A stretch of DNA of 39,170 nucleotides, from assembly GCF_046044395.1 (NCBI RefSeq), contig NZ_JBJUSG010000013.1, forward strand, positions 1 to 39,170, in the 5' to 3' direction. Positions 17,118-26,303 of this stretch are shown one piece after another. The notes under the pieces were generated by a model. That model was not told the origin of the DNA and ran no database searches. It saw only the letters and a program-made list of their open reading frames with translations. Position 1 is the first letter of the stretch. Every line of letters begins with the position of its first letter. Position numbers and translations under genes: made by a program. This stretch comes from Magnetominusculus dajiuhuensis (GTDB lineage: Bacteria > Nitrospirota > Thermodesulfovibrionia > Thermodesulfovibrionales > Magnetobacteriaceae).

Positions 17118-17167
17118 ATGACAAAAGCAGGTGTGATAACATGACAAAAGCAGGTGTGATAACATGA
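17118..17167 (+). repeat. 23-bp tandem repeat making two coupled mini-ORFs before ihfA
   Basis: ATGACAAAAGCAGGTGTGAT plus AAC is repeated exactly at 17118-17140 and 17141-17163, and a third copy starts at 17164, where it becomes the ihfA coding sequence. Because 23 is not a multiple of three, each upstream copy encodes an 8-residue peptide (MTKAGVIT) ending in TGA that overlaps the next start as ATGA (17118-17144 and 17141-17167). Each copy also supplies AGGTG about 8 nt ahead of the next ATG. Translational coupling or dosage tuning of ihfA is inferred. Confidence 0.8.
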
Positions 17168-17436
17168 CAAAAGCAGATATAATAAACTCGCTGTTTGAGA
17201 ATGTCGGCCTTCCGAAAAAGGAATCCGAGGAGATCATAGAGACAATCCTTGACGCCATGAAAAAGACGTTTGCAGACGGCGAATCAATAAAGATCTCCGG
17301 GTTTGGGACTTTTAACATAAGAAAGAAGCGTTCGCGCAGGGGGCGCAATCCCAAGACGGGCGAGGACATTGAGATTACACCCAGAACAGTGGTGACCTTC
17401 AGGCCTAGTAACCAATTAAAGGCAGTAGTGGAGTAA
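17164..17436 (+). CDS. ihfA: Integration host factor alpha-type subunit
   Basis: This 90-residue DNA-bending protein is of the HU/IHF family. MTKADIINSLFE at the N-terminus, the GFGTFNIRKKR strand, and the beta-arm signature GRNPKTGEDIEI with the intercalating Pro support the assignment. TVVTFRPSNQLK completes the fold. It is followed 6 nt later by a MerR-like regulator and then a proline tRNA, an arrangement I know from delta-type bacteria for the ihfA/himA locus. The chosen ATG is the third of three identical start repeats. An HU-type homodimer cannot be ruled out. Confidence 0.88.
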   Translation: MTKADIINSLFENVGLPKKESEEIIETILDAMKKTFADGESIKISGFGTFNIRKKRSRRGRNPKTGEDIEITPRTVVTFRPSNQLKAVVE

Positions 17437-17442
17437 AGTTCA

Positions 17443-17868
17443 ATGATCAAGCCGCAAGCCGCAGAATCAGGCAAAAAAGCCAAAAAAGATGATACCCCGC
17501 ATAAGCTCTTTTACAAGATAGGGGAGGTCAGCCGCCTGACCAGTCTTGAGCCGTATGTGCTGAGGTATTGGGAGACAGAGTTTGGTTTTCTGAAACCCCG
17601 TAAAGGCAAGTCCAGGCAGCGGATGTATCAGAAGAAAGACATAGAGATACTGATAGAGATAAAGAGGCTGCTGTATGACGAGCGCTTTACGATAGAAGGG
17701 GTGAGGAAGAGACTGTCGGGCAAGTTTGAAGGCGATGTTGACGTTGAGGTAGCCGCTGACGTAGTTGACACAAAAGAGCCGGAGGCCGCTGGTGGGACAA
17801 CGGCGAGGCAGCGAATAGAAAAGATAAAGTTACACCTGAGAGAACTCCAGTTAATACTAAGAAAATAA
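17443..17868 (+). CDS. MerR-family transcriptional regulator
   Basis: A 141-residue protein with an N-terminal charged tail (about 20 residues) and a MerR winged-helix domain: LFYKIGEVSRLTSLEPYVLRYWETEFGFLKPRKGKSRQRMY, then YQKKDIEILIEIKRLLYDERFTIEGVRKRL. A helical C-terminus (ARQRIEKIKLHLRELQLIL) likely forms the dimer coiled coil. No effector-binding Cys cluster is present, so it is not a metal sensor of the classic type and resembles the MlrA-like or ihfA-linked group. It is probably co-transcribed with ihfA. Its target is unknown. Confidence 0.88.
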   Translation: MIKPQAAESGKKAKKDDTPHKLFYKIGEVSRLTSLEPYVLRYWETEFGFLKPRKGKSRQRMYQKKDIEILIEIKRLLYDERFTIEGVRKRLSGKFEGDVDVEVAADVVDTKEPEAAGGTTARQRIEKIKLHLRELQLILRK

Positions 17869-17878
17869 AGAGAAATAT

Positions 17879-17953
17879 CGGGGCGTAGCGCAGCCTGGAT
17901 AGCGCACTCGCTTGGGGTGCGAGTGGTCGCCCGTTCAAATCGGGTCGCCCCGA
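17879..17953 (+). tRNA. tRNA-Pro (anticodon GGG)
   Basis: A full cloverleaf can be drawn. Acceptor CGGGGCG (17879-17885) pairs with CGCCCCG (17946-17952), with discriminator A. The D stem is GCGC/GCGC, the anticodon stem CTCGC/GCGAG closes loop TTGGGGT (anticodon GGG), and the T arm is GCCCG-TTCAAAT-CGGGT. CCA is not encoded. It reads CCC (and possibly CCU) proline codons. It lies 10 nt after the merR-like gene and could be part of the ihfA transcript. Confidence 0.95.
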
Positions 17954-17969
17954 TTTTAAAAAAATGATA

Positions 17970-17997
17970 TTGCTGGCACTGTTAAGGTTGTTATAAA
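17970..17997 (+). promoter_or_regulatory. Candidate promoter of the chemosensory operon
   Basis: TTGCTG (17970-17975), a 16-bp spacer and TATAAA (17992-17997) precede the cheR-like gene by about 65 bp. It is the only reasonable sigma70-type pair in the gap after the tRNA. Confidence 0.4.
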
Positions 17998-18062
17998 ATA
18001 TGAAGGCTATGGTTGACTGGTCAGATTGGTGTTCTTTATAAAAGTGCGCTGCCGGATTTAGC

Positions 18063-19571
18063 ATGAACACGCTATCTATGGCATATGTGCAGGAGTTCAT
18101 CTCCTCGCACACGGGGTTGAGCGTTGGCGATAAGGACTTAAAGTCTACCGTTATGTCGAGGATGAAGGACTTCGGGTTTGGCCATGTTGACGAATATTGC
18201 AGGTTCCTTCAGACCGATTCCCCTGAAAGCAAAGACGAGTGGAAGCAGTTGTGCCAGATTATCACTACCGGCGAGAGCTTTTTTTTCCGCGATAAGGGGC
18301 AGTTTCAGCTTATAAGAAACACCATACTTAAGGAGCTTATTGAGGCCAACAGAGACCGCAGGACACTTCGCATCTGGAGCGCAGGCTGCTCAACCGGCGA
18401 GGAACCGTACTCAATTGCCATCACCATCTTAGAGCTGCTGCCCGATGTAAACCTCTGGGACATCACTATTATTGGCACGGACATCAACGAAGACGCCATC
18501 GAAAGGGCACGCAGGGGCCGCTTCGGCGACTGGTCTTTCAGGATGGTTGCCCCAGACATTATTGACACGTACTTTAAACGCCGCAAGGGCATGTATGAAC
18601 TGCAGGAGCATGTGCGCCGCATGGTCGTATTCAGGCAGGGAAATCTCATAAGGGATTCCTACCCTGACGCCGCCGCCGGTATTTGCGACATAGATTTTAT
18701 CATATGCAGAAATGTGTTTATATATTTTCAGCCCGAAAACATCGCCTTAGCCTTGGGAAAACTCTCCCAGACGCTCAACAAGGGCGGGTATCTCATCACC
18801 GGGCACGCCGAACTTCAGTCCATCAAACTAAGCGGCCTTGTCCCTGTTAACTACCCTCAGAGTATCATCTACAGACGCCTGGCTGACACTACGGACGAGC
18901 CTCACCAACAGCAGATGAATTTTAAGCCGGTCAAACAAATATCAATCATAAATGTTCAGAGAAATGTTAAAATCAACAGGCCACTAAGCGCGCAGCAAAA
19001 AACTACTGTGGACGCAAAAATGGCCACCGCCGCCGCTGCTAAGGATAAGCCCAAAGATGTAAGGGCGTTATCAGTGGGCGAAGGTTTATATTCAGAGGCG
19101 CAGGCCTTGTACAAGGAGGGCAAATATCCCCTGGCGATAGAAAAGGCAACTAAGTTTCTAATGGACAACCCAGGACATTGCGACGCCCATGTCCTGCTTT
19201 CGCGGGCATACGCCAACACTGGCGACTTAAAGCGCGCCTCCGATGCCTGTACCAGCGCGATGGAGATTGATTCGCTGAGGCCGGAGCCGTACTATATGCT
19301 GGCACATATAGCCGAGGAACAGGGTAAGACAGAACAAGCCATGGAGATGTTCAAACGGGTCATTTATCTGGATGCCCGGTGCGTCCCGGCCTATGTTGAA
19401 CTCAGCGCCATCTATGAGCACAAGGGCGACCCCAAAAGAGGGGTAAAACTGGTAGAGGCGGCCATTAAAATCCTTGAGGGCCTGTCCGCGGACAGCCCTG
19501 TTGAATTTTACGACGGTGTGACGGCGGGGGAATTGTTGGCACACTTAAGAAAATCCAGTAAAATAAAGTAA
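18063..19571 (+). CDS. cheR: CheR-type chemoreceptor methyltransferase with C-terminal TPRs
   Basis: This 502-residue protein transfers methyl groups from SAM to receptor glutamates. The N-terminal CheR helical domain is followed by TGESFFFRD, the SAM pocket RIWSAGCSTGEEPYSIA, GTDINEDAIERARRG, and CRNVFIYFQPENI. After a linker rich in Ala, Lys and Thr (about 300-340), residues 345-470 hold about three TPRs (EAQALYKEGKYPLAIEKATKFL, HVLLSRAYANTGDLKRASDAC). A CheR with a TPR tail is the hallmark of WspC-like methyltransferases in non-flagellar arrays. No clear Shine-Dalgarno precedes ATG 18063; the in-frame ATG at 18078 is an alternative. It is first in the operon. Confidence 0.92.
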   Translation: MNTLSMAYVQEFISSHTGLSVGDKDLKSTVMSRMKDFGFGHVDEYCRFLQTDSPESKDEWKQLCQIITTGESFFFRDKGQFQLIRNTILKELIEANRDRRTLRIWSAGCSTGEEPYSIAITILELLPDVNLWDITIIGTDINEDAIERARRGRFGDWSFRMVAPDIIDTYFKRRKGMYELQEHVRRMVVFRQGNLIRDSYPDAAAGICDIDFIICRNVFIYFQPENIALALGKLSQTLNKGGYLITGHAELQSIKLSGLVPVNYPQSIIYRRLADTTDEPHQQQMNFKPVKQISIINVQRNVKINRPLSAQQKTTVDAKMATAAAAKDKPKDVRALSVGEGLYSEAQALYKEGKYPLAIEKATKFLMDNPGHCDAHVLLSRAYANTGDLKRASDACTSAMEIDSLRPEPYYMLAHIAEEQGKTEQAMEMFKRVIYLDARCVPAYVELSAIYEHKGDPKRGVKLVEAAIKILEGLSADSPVEFYDGVTAGELLAHLRKSSKIK

Positions 19572-19588
19572 TAATTGAGGTTATAACG

Positions 19589-20614
19589 TTGGAAGGGCAG
19601 TCATCAATATCATATTTGGTGTTTCGTGTCGGCAGGTTTGTATATGCGGTACCGACGATTGATGTTCGGGAGATAATCCATTTGCCCGAGTTCAGGCAAG
19701 TTGACGAGGCACCGGACTATATAGCCGGGCTTGTCAGCATTCGCGGGACGGTCGTCCCCCTGATTGACCTTGGTATGCGTTTTGGACGCACCTCAAGCGC
19801 GCACCACCACCAGTACATGACGACTGACAAGGTCATCATTTTTAACTGTGACGGCAGCCCCACGGGGATTATCGTAAATGAGATCGTTGATATATATGAA
19901 ATCCCCGCTGATTCGATTGTGCCCGCCCCGGCATATGGCCGTGATGCCGTGTCGGCAAGTGTTTTTATCGAAACGGTGGCAAAAATAGACGAAGACATTA
20001 TTATGATCCTCAATCAAAAGAAATTATTCGACCCCGTTTATAAGCCGACTGAGGATTCGTTAACCGGCAGCGATGCCGGCCAGTCTTTCTGCCAGATTGC
20101 GGATGTTGATAAATCAATCTTTCACAAGCGTGCCTTAGAGCTGGCAAGTTCTGCCTCAAGGGAGGGACAGGAGGACGACCTGATGCCGCTTGCCATCGTA
20201 GAGGCGGGCGGGGAGCTGTTTGGAATTGAGCTTGATGTGATACGAGAATTTATTAATATCAACGAATACCGGCAGGTGCCGTGCTGTCCTGCCCACATCG
20301 TTGGCAATATCAACCTCAGGGGCGAGATATTGACGCTTATTGACATTACAGGCGTGTTGTCGCTGGCCAGAGGGAATATTAAATCAGCCGTCGTGGTGGC
20401 GATAGATAATTTTACCGTCGGCATCTGTATTGACAATCTAAGCGACATCCTGTATCTGCCAGTGTCGGGGTTTAAAGAACTGCCAGCGGCCTTAGGTCAG
20501 GCCAGCGAGGATTTCTTTGAATTTACGGCGCTTTACGATGGGCGGGCGGTGGTCGTCATAAACCTGCAGAGTATCCTGTATAAGGGGAATTTGATAGTAA
20601 ATGAAGTGTTATAA
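19589..20614 (+). CDS. Double CheW-domain coupling protein
   Basis: This 341-residue protein carries two CheW domains. The first (about 5-150) has YLVFRVGRFVYAVPTIDVREII and IAGLVSIRGTVVPLIDL. The second (about 200-335) has PLAIVEAGGELFGIELDVIREFI and IVGNINLRGEILTLIDI. CheW links receptors to CheA in the signalling lattice. Wsp-type systems use two separate CheW proteins (WspB and WspD), so this may be the fused equivalent. TTG 19589 follows GAGG by 9 nt and lies 17 nt after cheR. The two domains have quite different sequences, which suggests division of labour and not recent duplication. Confidence 0.88.
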   Translation: MEGQSSISYLVFRVGRFVYAVPTIDVREIIHLPEFRQVDEAPDYIAGLVSIRGTVVPLIDLGMRFGRTSSAHHHQYMTTDKVIIFNCDGSPTGIIVNEIVDIYEIPADSIVPAPAYGRDAVSASVFIETVAKIDEDIIMILNQKKLFDPVYKPTEDSLTGSDAGQSFCQIADVDKSIFHKRALELASSASREGQEDDLMPLAIVEAGGELFGIELDVIREFININEYRQVPCCPAHIVGNINLRGEILTLIDITGVLSLARGNIKSAVVVAIDNFTVGICIDNLSDILYLPVSGFKELPAALGQASEDFFEFTALYDGRAVVVINLQSILYKGNLIVNEVL

Positions 20615-20647
20615 TATAAAAATTGCAGCATCAAGGGAGGAAGACCA

Positions 20648-22813
20648 ATGGACTTAAAGGTGTCGTTGACATTAAAGCAGAAACTATTTGTTTTATTTGT
20701 ATTAATAGGGTTAGTGCCGTTTCTTGCCATTGGCGCGTATTCTTATATAACGGCGAGGAATGCCTTAATTGATGCGGCTTTCAGACACCGTGGTTCAACG
20801 AAGGATTTAAAGAAGGCCAACATTGAGCAGTATTTCAGGCAAATAAGATACCGCTCGGTAACGTTTGCAGAGGATATAATGGTTGTGGATGCGATGAAGG
20901 AATTTACGGCAGCCTTTTTTGCCGTAGAAAAGGAATCCGGCGCTAAGTATGACGCTAACGCGAAATACAACGAAGACCTGCTCATGGCAAGGTATCAGGA
21001 ACAGAAAGAAAAGACCCCTGATGTCCCCGACAATATAATTGCCACATGGTGGCCTAAGAAAAAAGCGGTTAAAATACTTCAGCATCAGTACATATCGGCA
21101 AATCCTTTTAGGGTTGGGGCCAAGCAAAATCTGGATTTTGCCGCCGCCGATAACTCGTACAGTTCCGTTCATAAAAAATACCAGCGTATATTTCGGCAAT
21201 ATGTGGAGAAATTTGGTTACTATGATATGTTTTTGATAGAGCCGGATACCGGCTACATAGTCTATACCACTATGAAAGAGCTTGATTTCGGGACAAGCCT
21301 GATGAGCGGCCCATATAGCGACACGAATCTGGCCAGGGCCTTTGACGCCGTCCTGAAATCAAAAGACAGAGACGTCGTAAAAATCGAGGATTATGAATCA
21401 TATGCCCCGTCAAACGGCGCTTCGGCCGGCTTCATAGCCTCGGCTATTTACGACGGAGACAAGAAAATCGGAGTTCTGGTCTTCCAGTTGCCTATTGACA
21501 AGATAAATAATATAACGACCCGCAACAAGCAATGGAGTCAAGCCCAGGGGGTCTCCGGCAAGACTGACGAGACTTACATCGTTGGTGCTAACGACATGAA
21601 AATGAATACTGATTCGAGATATCTGTTACAATTGCCCGATATTTTTTACAATGCCATCCAAAAAACCTCTCAGGATAAAAAGGCTATTGAAAGGATAAAA
21701 AAATACAATACCACTATCAACCTTCTCACGATAACCGATAAACATATAAAAGAAGCGGCGGCCAACAAATCTGCTATAAGTACTTATTCTACGAATTATC
21801 TGAATATGCCAGTCCTGATGACCGCCTCCCCGCTTGACATTGAAGGTCTTAACTGGATGATAGTGGCAGAGGTTGCAAAGGACGAGGCCCTCTCTACCTC
21901 AACTCATTTATTTTATGCCATGTTGATCATGGGGCTGATTACCGCGATTTGCGTCGTTGCCATCGGCTGGAGGTTCAGCCGCTCAATAAGCATGCCGTTA
22001 AGCAGGAGTATCAACAACATATCAACGTCAACAACTGAGATATCCGCTACCGTGGAGCAGCACGAGAGAACCGCCTCACAGCAGTCAACGGCCGTCAACG
22101 AGACCACAACGACGATGGACGAGCTGTCGGCCTCGTTTAAGCAGTCTGCAGAGCAGGCCAAAAACGCCGCCGAAGGGGCAGACCACGTCATGCTTATGGC
22201 AAACGAGGGTGCGGCCAACTTAAATGAGATGCTTGCCGGTATGGCCTCATTAAAGGAACGGGTTGAGGCTACTGCCTCCATGATATTGCAGCTCAGTGAG
22301 AAGACTACACGCATAGAGAATATCGCCAACGTGGTGTCGGACTTCGCCGGTGAGACCAAGATGCTTGCCATGAACGCCGCGGTTGAGGCCGTAAGGGCCG
22401 GGGAGCACGGCAAAGGGTTTTCGGTTGTGGCCATGGAGATACGTAAACTGGCCGAGCAGAGCAAAAAATCCGCCGAGGAGATTAACTCCGTCGTAACGGA
22501 GATACAAAAGGCCACAAACACTACCGTCATGGTAACCGAGGAAAGCACAAAGACAGTAGATAAGGAAATGGAACTGGCCGACGTGGCCGCAGAGACCTTC
22601 GGTAAACTCTCCAGCGTGATAAGAAGCTCCGCGGAGAACATTCAGCAGATATTCTTAAATATCCAGCAGCAGTCAGCCGCGATTGCCCAGGTCGTAGAGG
22701 CCATGAACTCCATCAACAGGAGCGTTAAGGAGACCTCATCCGGCATAACTCAGACAAAACAGGGCATACAGAAACTCGACGAAGTGGCCAGAGACCTGAA
22801 ACAAATGGTGTAA
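20648..22813 (+). CDS. Methyl-accepting chemotaxis protein
   Basis: A 721-residue transmembrane receptor. TM1 is FVLFVLIGLVPFLAIGAYSYI (about 14-34). A large periplasmic sensor spans about 35-415 and looks Cache-like (MFLIEPDTGYIVYTTMKELDFGTSL, IASAIYDGDKKIGVLVFQ). TM2 is FYAMLIMGLITAICVVAIGW (about 420-440). A signalling domain follows, with the hairpin tip GETKMLAMNAAVEAVRAGEHGKGFSVVA. The canonical tip has QTNLLALNAAIEAARAGE, so the Gln-Thr-Asn contact triplet is Glu-Thr-Lys here. GGGAGG lies 6 nt before the ATG. It is the only receptor in the cluster and likely defines its input. The ligand is unknown. Confidence 0.93.
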   Translation: MDLKVSLTLKQKLFVLFVLIGLVPFLAIGAYSYITARNALIDAAFRHRGSTKDLKKANIEQYFRQIRYRSVTFAEDIMVVDAMKEFTAAFFAVEKESGAKYDANAKYNEDLLMARYQEQKEKTPDVPDNIIATWWPKKKAVKILQHQYISANPFRVGAKQNLDFAAADNSYSSVHKKYQRIFRQYVEKFGYYDMFLIEPDTGYIVYTTMKELDFGTSLMSGPYSDTNLARAFDAVLKSKDRDVVKIEDYESYAPSNGASAGFIASAIYDGDKKIGVLVFQLPIDKINNITTRNKQWSQAQGVSGKTDETYIVGANDMKMNTDSRYLLQLPDIFYNAIQKTSQDKKAIERIKKYNTTINLLTITDKHIKEAAANKSAISTYSTNYLNMPVLMTASPLDIEGLNWMIVAEVAKDEALSTSTHLFYAMLIMGLITAICVVAIGWRFSRSISMPLSRSINNISTSTTEISATVEQHERTASQQSTAVNETTTTMDELSASFKQSAEQAKNAAEGADHVMLMANEGAANLNEMLAGMASLKERVEATASMILQLSEKTTRIENIANVVSDFAGETKMLAMNAAVEAVRAGEHGKGFSVVAMEIRKLAEQSKKSAEEINSVVTEIQKATNTTVMVTEESTKTVDKEMELADVAAETFGKLSSVIRSSAENIQQIFLNIQQQSAAIAQVVEAMNSINRSVKETSSGITQTKQGIQKLDEVARDLKQMV

Positions 22814-22817
22814 TGAT

Positions 22818-25181
22818 ATGATGATAGAAGACAAGGAACTCAGAGAGATATTTAACGCCGAGACGCAGGAGCACATTCAGAATATCGAAGAGGGGCTTCT
22901 GCGGTTAGAGAAGGGTCCTGAGGACATGAAAGGGCTTATGGAAGGGCTGTTTCGTGAGGCCCACAGCCTCAAGGGTTCGGCGCGCCAGCTTGGCGTCAAT
23001 AAGATGGAACTCCTCGGCCACACATTAGAAGACATGTTAAACGCGGCAAAGCGAGGTGTGAGGTCCCTGACCCCTGACATGATAAACGGCATATACAGGT
23101 GTCTCGACGCGATAAAGGAACTCCTGCAAGAGGCGACCACAGGGAAGGCGTCCTCTGTTAATGTCTCCCTTATAATTGCTGAGCTAAAGGCCAGCAAGGG
23201 CGACAAGGCCACAGAGCCATGCCCCGTTATACAGCAGGCCGCCCAAGTGGAAGGCCCGCCAAAGTGCCAGCTTCCACCGCCAACGCGTGATGATGAAATT
23301 GCTGCCGCGCCGCCGACTCCCGCCCCGATTGAGGAGATTTCCCCCGCCACGGTTCAGAAGGCGAAGGAGGCTGATAAGCCGGACGATAACCCGCAGGAGG
23401 CCGAAAGGGCGGCTCCACAGGAGCAGGAGTATCCGGCTATGATGCAGGAGGGTAAAAAATTCACCATTGATACAATACGCGTGGAGGCCTATAGACTTGA
23501 TGCCCTTATGCTGCACATAGGTGAGCTGCTGGTTATGAAAAACCGTATAAACCAGCGCCTTAACGATATTGAAGAGACCGTGCATGTGTGGAATACGAAG
23601 TTATCAAAAGAACTAAGCGCCAAGGTCGGCATGGATACACATGAAGGCCATGAACTGGATAAACATGTTGGGATGTTCACCGGCAATCTGAATAATCTTA
23701 AGGGTGCCCTTTACGAAGACGACGCGAGGCTTACATTCATATCCAAGGAGATAGAGGAGAGGGCGCGCTCCCTGATGCTCCTGCCCCTGTCCAATGTCTT
23801 TAACCCGTTTAAGCGTATGGTAAGGGATTTGGCCAATCAAAAATCTAAAGAGATAGATTTCGTAATAGACGGCGGTGAGACAAAGGCGGAAAAGCGAATC
23901 CTTGAGGAGATGAAAGACCCTCTGATGCACATAATAAGAAACTCCATAGACCACGGTATAGAAACCCCTGATGAGCGCTTAATCAGGGGAAAAAGCAGGA
24001 CTGGCACAATCACCGTGAAGGCCTATAAGAAGGCCTCAAACATACTAATAGAAATAATAGACGACGGGCGGGGATTAAATATAGAAAAAATAAAAGAGAC
24101 GGCCATAAAGAACAAGCTGGCCTCTGTGGAGACACTGAGCGTCATGCCGCTTACGGAGCTGTATAATTTTATCTTCATGCCGGGCTTTACCACAAGCCCG
24201 ATTATTACTGACATCTCCGGCAGGGGGGTGGGGATGGATGTCGTAAAAACCGCCCTTGCGCGTCTGAAGGGCACAATTGCGGTAGATTCCCTTCCTACTC
24301 AGGGATGTAAGATAACCATAAACCTGCCTGTGACGATTTCCACGACACGTGTGTTTATCGTAAAGGCCGCGGGGAGGACATACGCCCTGCCGATTGATTT
24401 TGTAAAGACCACGTTTATGGCCCCACTTGCGGACATATATAATGTGGATGGCCAGAAGACCATGACTTATGATAACACGCCGATGTCAGTCGTCTATGTG
24501 GCAGACATCCTTGAACTCAAAGGAGGCAACGGCAATAATAAAGCTGATAAGAAGTCTCTGGCCGAAAAGCTCCCGTGCATAGTCTTTACGCTGGATGGCG
24601 ATAATTTTGGGGTCATGGTAGATACCCTTGTTGATGAGCAGGAAATCGTGGTGAAATCCTACGGCGGGATACTTAAAAGCGTGCGTAATGTCATTGGCTC
24701 GACCATATTGGGGACGGGCGAGGTGTGTATGGTGCTAAACCCCCAGGATATTTTAAAGACGATAAAGACCAAGGGGTTCACATCGGCGTCGCTTCAGAAG
24801 GTTGAGGCCCAGGAAAGGCCATACGCGGTTCTAGTGGCAGAGGACTCCATCACGACGAGGACACAGATGAAACGCATCCTTGAAGGGGCAGGCTATGAGG
24901 TGACAGTTAGTGTGGATGGCATGGACGCCTTGAGAAAGCTGGAGCTGGCCCAATTTGACGCGGTAGTATCGGATGTCCAAATGCCCAATATGGATGGCCT
25001 CACACTGACGGAGACCATAAGAAAGAATAAAAAATACAAAGAGCTGCCAGTGATTCTTGTGACCACATTGTCCTCTGAGGAGGATATGAAAAGGGGCGCT
25101 GAGGTGGGGGCAAATGCCTACATGAGCAAGCCCGCGTTTGACAGGCAGGTGTTTCTGGATACGCTGAAAAGGTTGATATGA
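22818..25181 (+). CDS. cheA: CheA-type hybrid histidine kinase with C-terminal receiver
   Basis: A 787-residue soluble kinase. Residues 1-110 are an HPt domain with phospho-accepting His49 in AHSLKGSARQLG. A Pro-rich linker (about 145-205) replaces a clear P2 domain. Then come the dimerisation helices, the ATPase with N box IIRNSIDHGIE (about 372-382), DDGRGLN and GRGVGMDVV, a CheW-like P5 domain (about 505-650), and a receiver (about 668-787) with Asp719 in SDVQMPNMDG and Lys771. A CheA carrying its own receiver is typical of Wsp and other alternative chemosensory systems, where the receiver may act as phosphate sink or regulator. It lies 4 nt after mcp and overlaps cheB by 4 nt. Confidence 0.93.
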   Translation: MMIEDKELREIFNAETQEHIQNIEEGLLRLEKGPEDMKGLMEGLFREAHSLKGSARQLGVNKMELLGHTLEDMLNAAKRGVRSLTPDMINGIYRCLDAIKELLQEATTGKASSVNVSLIIAELKASKGDKATEPCPVIQQAAQVEGPPKCQLPPPTRDDEIAAAPPTPAPIEEISPATVQKAKEADKPDDNPQEAERAAPQEQEYPAMMQEGKKFTIDTIRVEAYRLDALMLHIGELLVMKNRINQRLNDIEETVHVWNTKLSKELSAKVGMDTHEGHELDKHVGMFTGNLNNLKGALYEDDARLTFISKEIEERARSLMLLPLSNVFNPFKRMVRDLANQKSKEIDFVIDGGETKAEKRILEEMKDPLMHIIRNSIDHGIETPDERLIRGKSRTGTITVKAYKKASNILIEIIDDGRGLNIEKIKETAIKNKLASVETLSVMPLTELYNFIFMPGFTTSPIITDISGRGVGMDVVKTALARLKGTIAVDSLPTQGCKITINLPVTISTTRVFIVKAAGRTYALPIDFVKTTFMAPLADIYNVDGQKTMTYDNTPMSVVYVADILELKGGNGNNKADKKSLAEKLPCIVFTLDGDNFGVMVDTLVDEQEIVVKSYGGILKSVRNVIGSTILGTGEVCMVLNPQDILKTIKTKGFTSASLQKVEAQERPYAVLVAEDSITTRTQMKRILEGAGYEVTVSVDGMDALRKLELAQFDAVVSDVQMPNMDGLTLTETIRKNKKYKELPVILVTTLSSEEDMKRGAEVGANAYMSKPAFDRQVFLDTLKRLI

Positions 25182-26290
25182 TGAAAGCTGGCAAACGCAT
25201 AAAAGTGCTGCTTGTGGATGACTCTCCGGTGGCGGTGGAGGTTATGAAAAGGATACTGGCGACCTCAGACGAGATAGAGGTAGTTGGTACGGCAAGGCAC
25301 GGCAAAGAGGCCCTTGAGATGATACCCCGTCTGAGGCCAAACGTGATTTGTACGGATTTGCATATGCCGCTGATGAACGGCCTTGAGTTTGTCAAAGAGG
25401 TCATGGCCAGACACCCGCTCCCTATACTTGTGATAAGCGTGTCGGTTTATGAAGACAACAAGGAAAACATATTTCAACTCCTTGAGGCGGGGGCGATAGA
25501 CGTGTTTCCCAAGCCGCGCGGGGTGCAGCTTGGACAATCAATGAAGTTCTCATCCGAGCTGATTGCCAAGATAAAGATACTCTCAGGGGTTGTGCCATTT
25601 CGCAAACCAAAGAAACTGCTTATCCCCACGCCCACCCGCTATGTAGCAGCCCGCATCCCCAGGCCCTGTGCCGAAAGCGATGATGCGCTGCCATACATAG
25701 AGCCACTAAGCAGACCTCTGAAGATGATTGTAATTGGTGCGTCAACCGGCGGGCCTCAGGCCATTGAGGCCATTGTTAAAGCGCTGCCCGCGGATTTCTC
25801 AGTTCCCGTTGTCTGCGTACAGCACATAAGCGAGGGATTTATGGTAAGCCTTGTTGAATGGTTGAAGGGGCGCAGTAAGCTCAATGTCACTATCGTTTCG
25901 CATAACGAGCGGCCTGTCCCCGGCAATATATACTTTGCCCCCGATGACAAACATCTGAAAATAGACAAGTCAGGGGCCTTTGTCCTGAGCGACACACCTC
26001 CGGAGGGAGGGCATAAGCCGTCAATTACGTTGACAATGGTATCGTTTGTGGAGCATTATATGGGCGGGGTCTTAGGGGTACTGCTCACTGGGATGGGAAG
26101 AGACGGCGCAGATGGAATGCTCTCTATCGCCCAGGCCGGGGGCGTGACCATAGCTCAGGACGAAGACAGCAGTATCGTTTTTGGGATGCCAGAACAGGCA
26201 ATCAAAATAGGTGCGGCCAAGTATATCCTTGATATAAACAAGATAGGAAAATTCTTAGTTAAAATTGAATGTATTGAAAAGAATCTGTGA
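25178..26290 (+). CDS. cheB: CheB-type chemoreceptor methylesterase
   Basis: This 370-residue response regulator removes methyl groups from, or deamidates, receptors. An N-terminal receiver has DD (14-15) and phospho-acceptor Asp60 in CTDLHMPLMNG. The C-terminal esterase domain carries Ser189 in GASTGGPQA, His216 in VQHISEGF and Asp309 in GMGRDGADG, the expected catalytic triad. The start overlaps the cheA stop (ATGATGA), indicating translational coupling. With CheR it sets adaptation of the single receptor encoded here, equivalent to WspF in Wsp systems. Confidence 0.95.
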   Translation: MMKAGKRIKVLLVDDSPVAVEVMKRILATSDEIEVVGTARHGKEALEMIPRLRPNVICTDLHMPLMNGLEFVKEVMARHPLPILVISVSVYEDNKENIFQLLEAGAIDVFPKPRGVQLGQSMKFSSELIAKIKILSGVVPFRKPKKLLIPTPTRYVAARIPRPCAESDDALPYIEPLSRPLKMIVIGASTGGPQAIEAIVKALPADFSVPVVCVQHISEGFMVSLVEWLKGRSKLNVTIVSHNERPVPGNIYFAPDDKHLKIDKSGAFVLSDTPPEGGHKPSITLTMVSFVEHYMGGVLGVLLTGMGRDGADGMLSIAQAGGVTIAQDEDSSIVFGMPEQAIKIGAAKYILDINKIGKFLVKIECIEKNL

Positions 26291-26303
26291 CTGTGAAGTA
26301 TAA

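Noticed and set aside
21913..22641. Long minus-strand ORF of 242 codons opposite the MCP
   Set aside because: Ser/Ala-rich shadow of the chemoreceptor signalling domain; the plus-strand gene explains the open frame.
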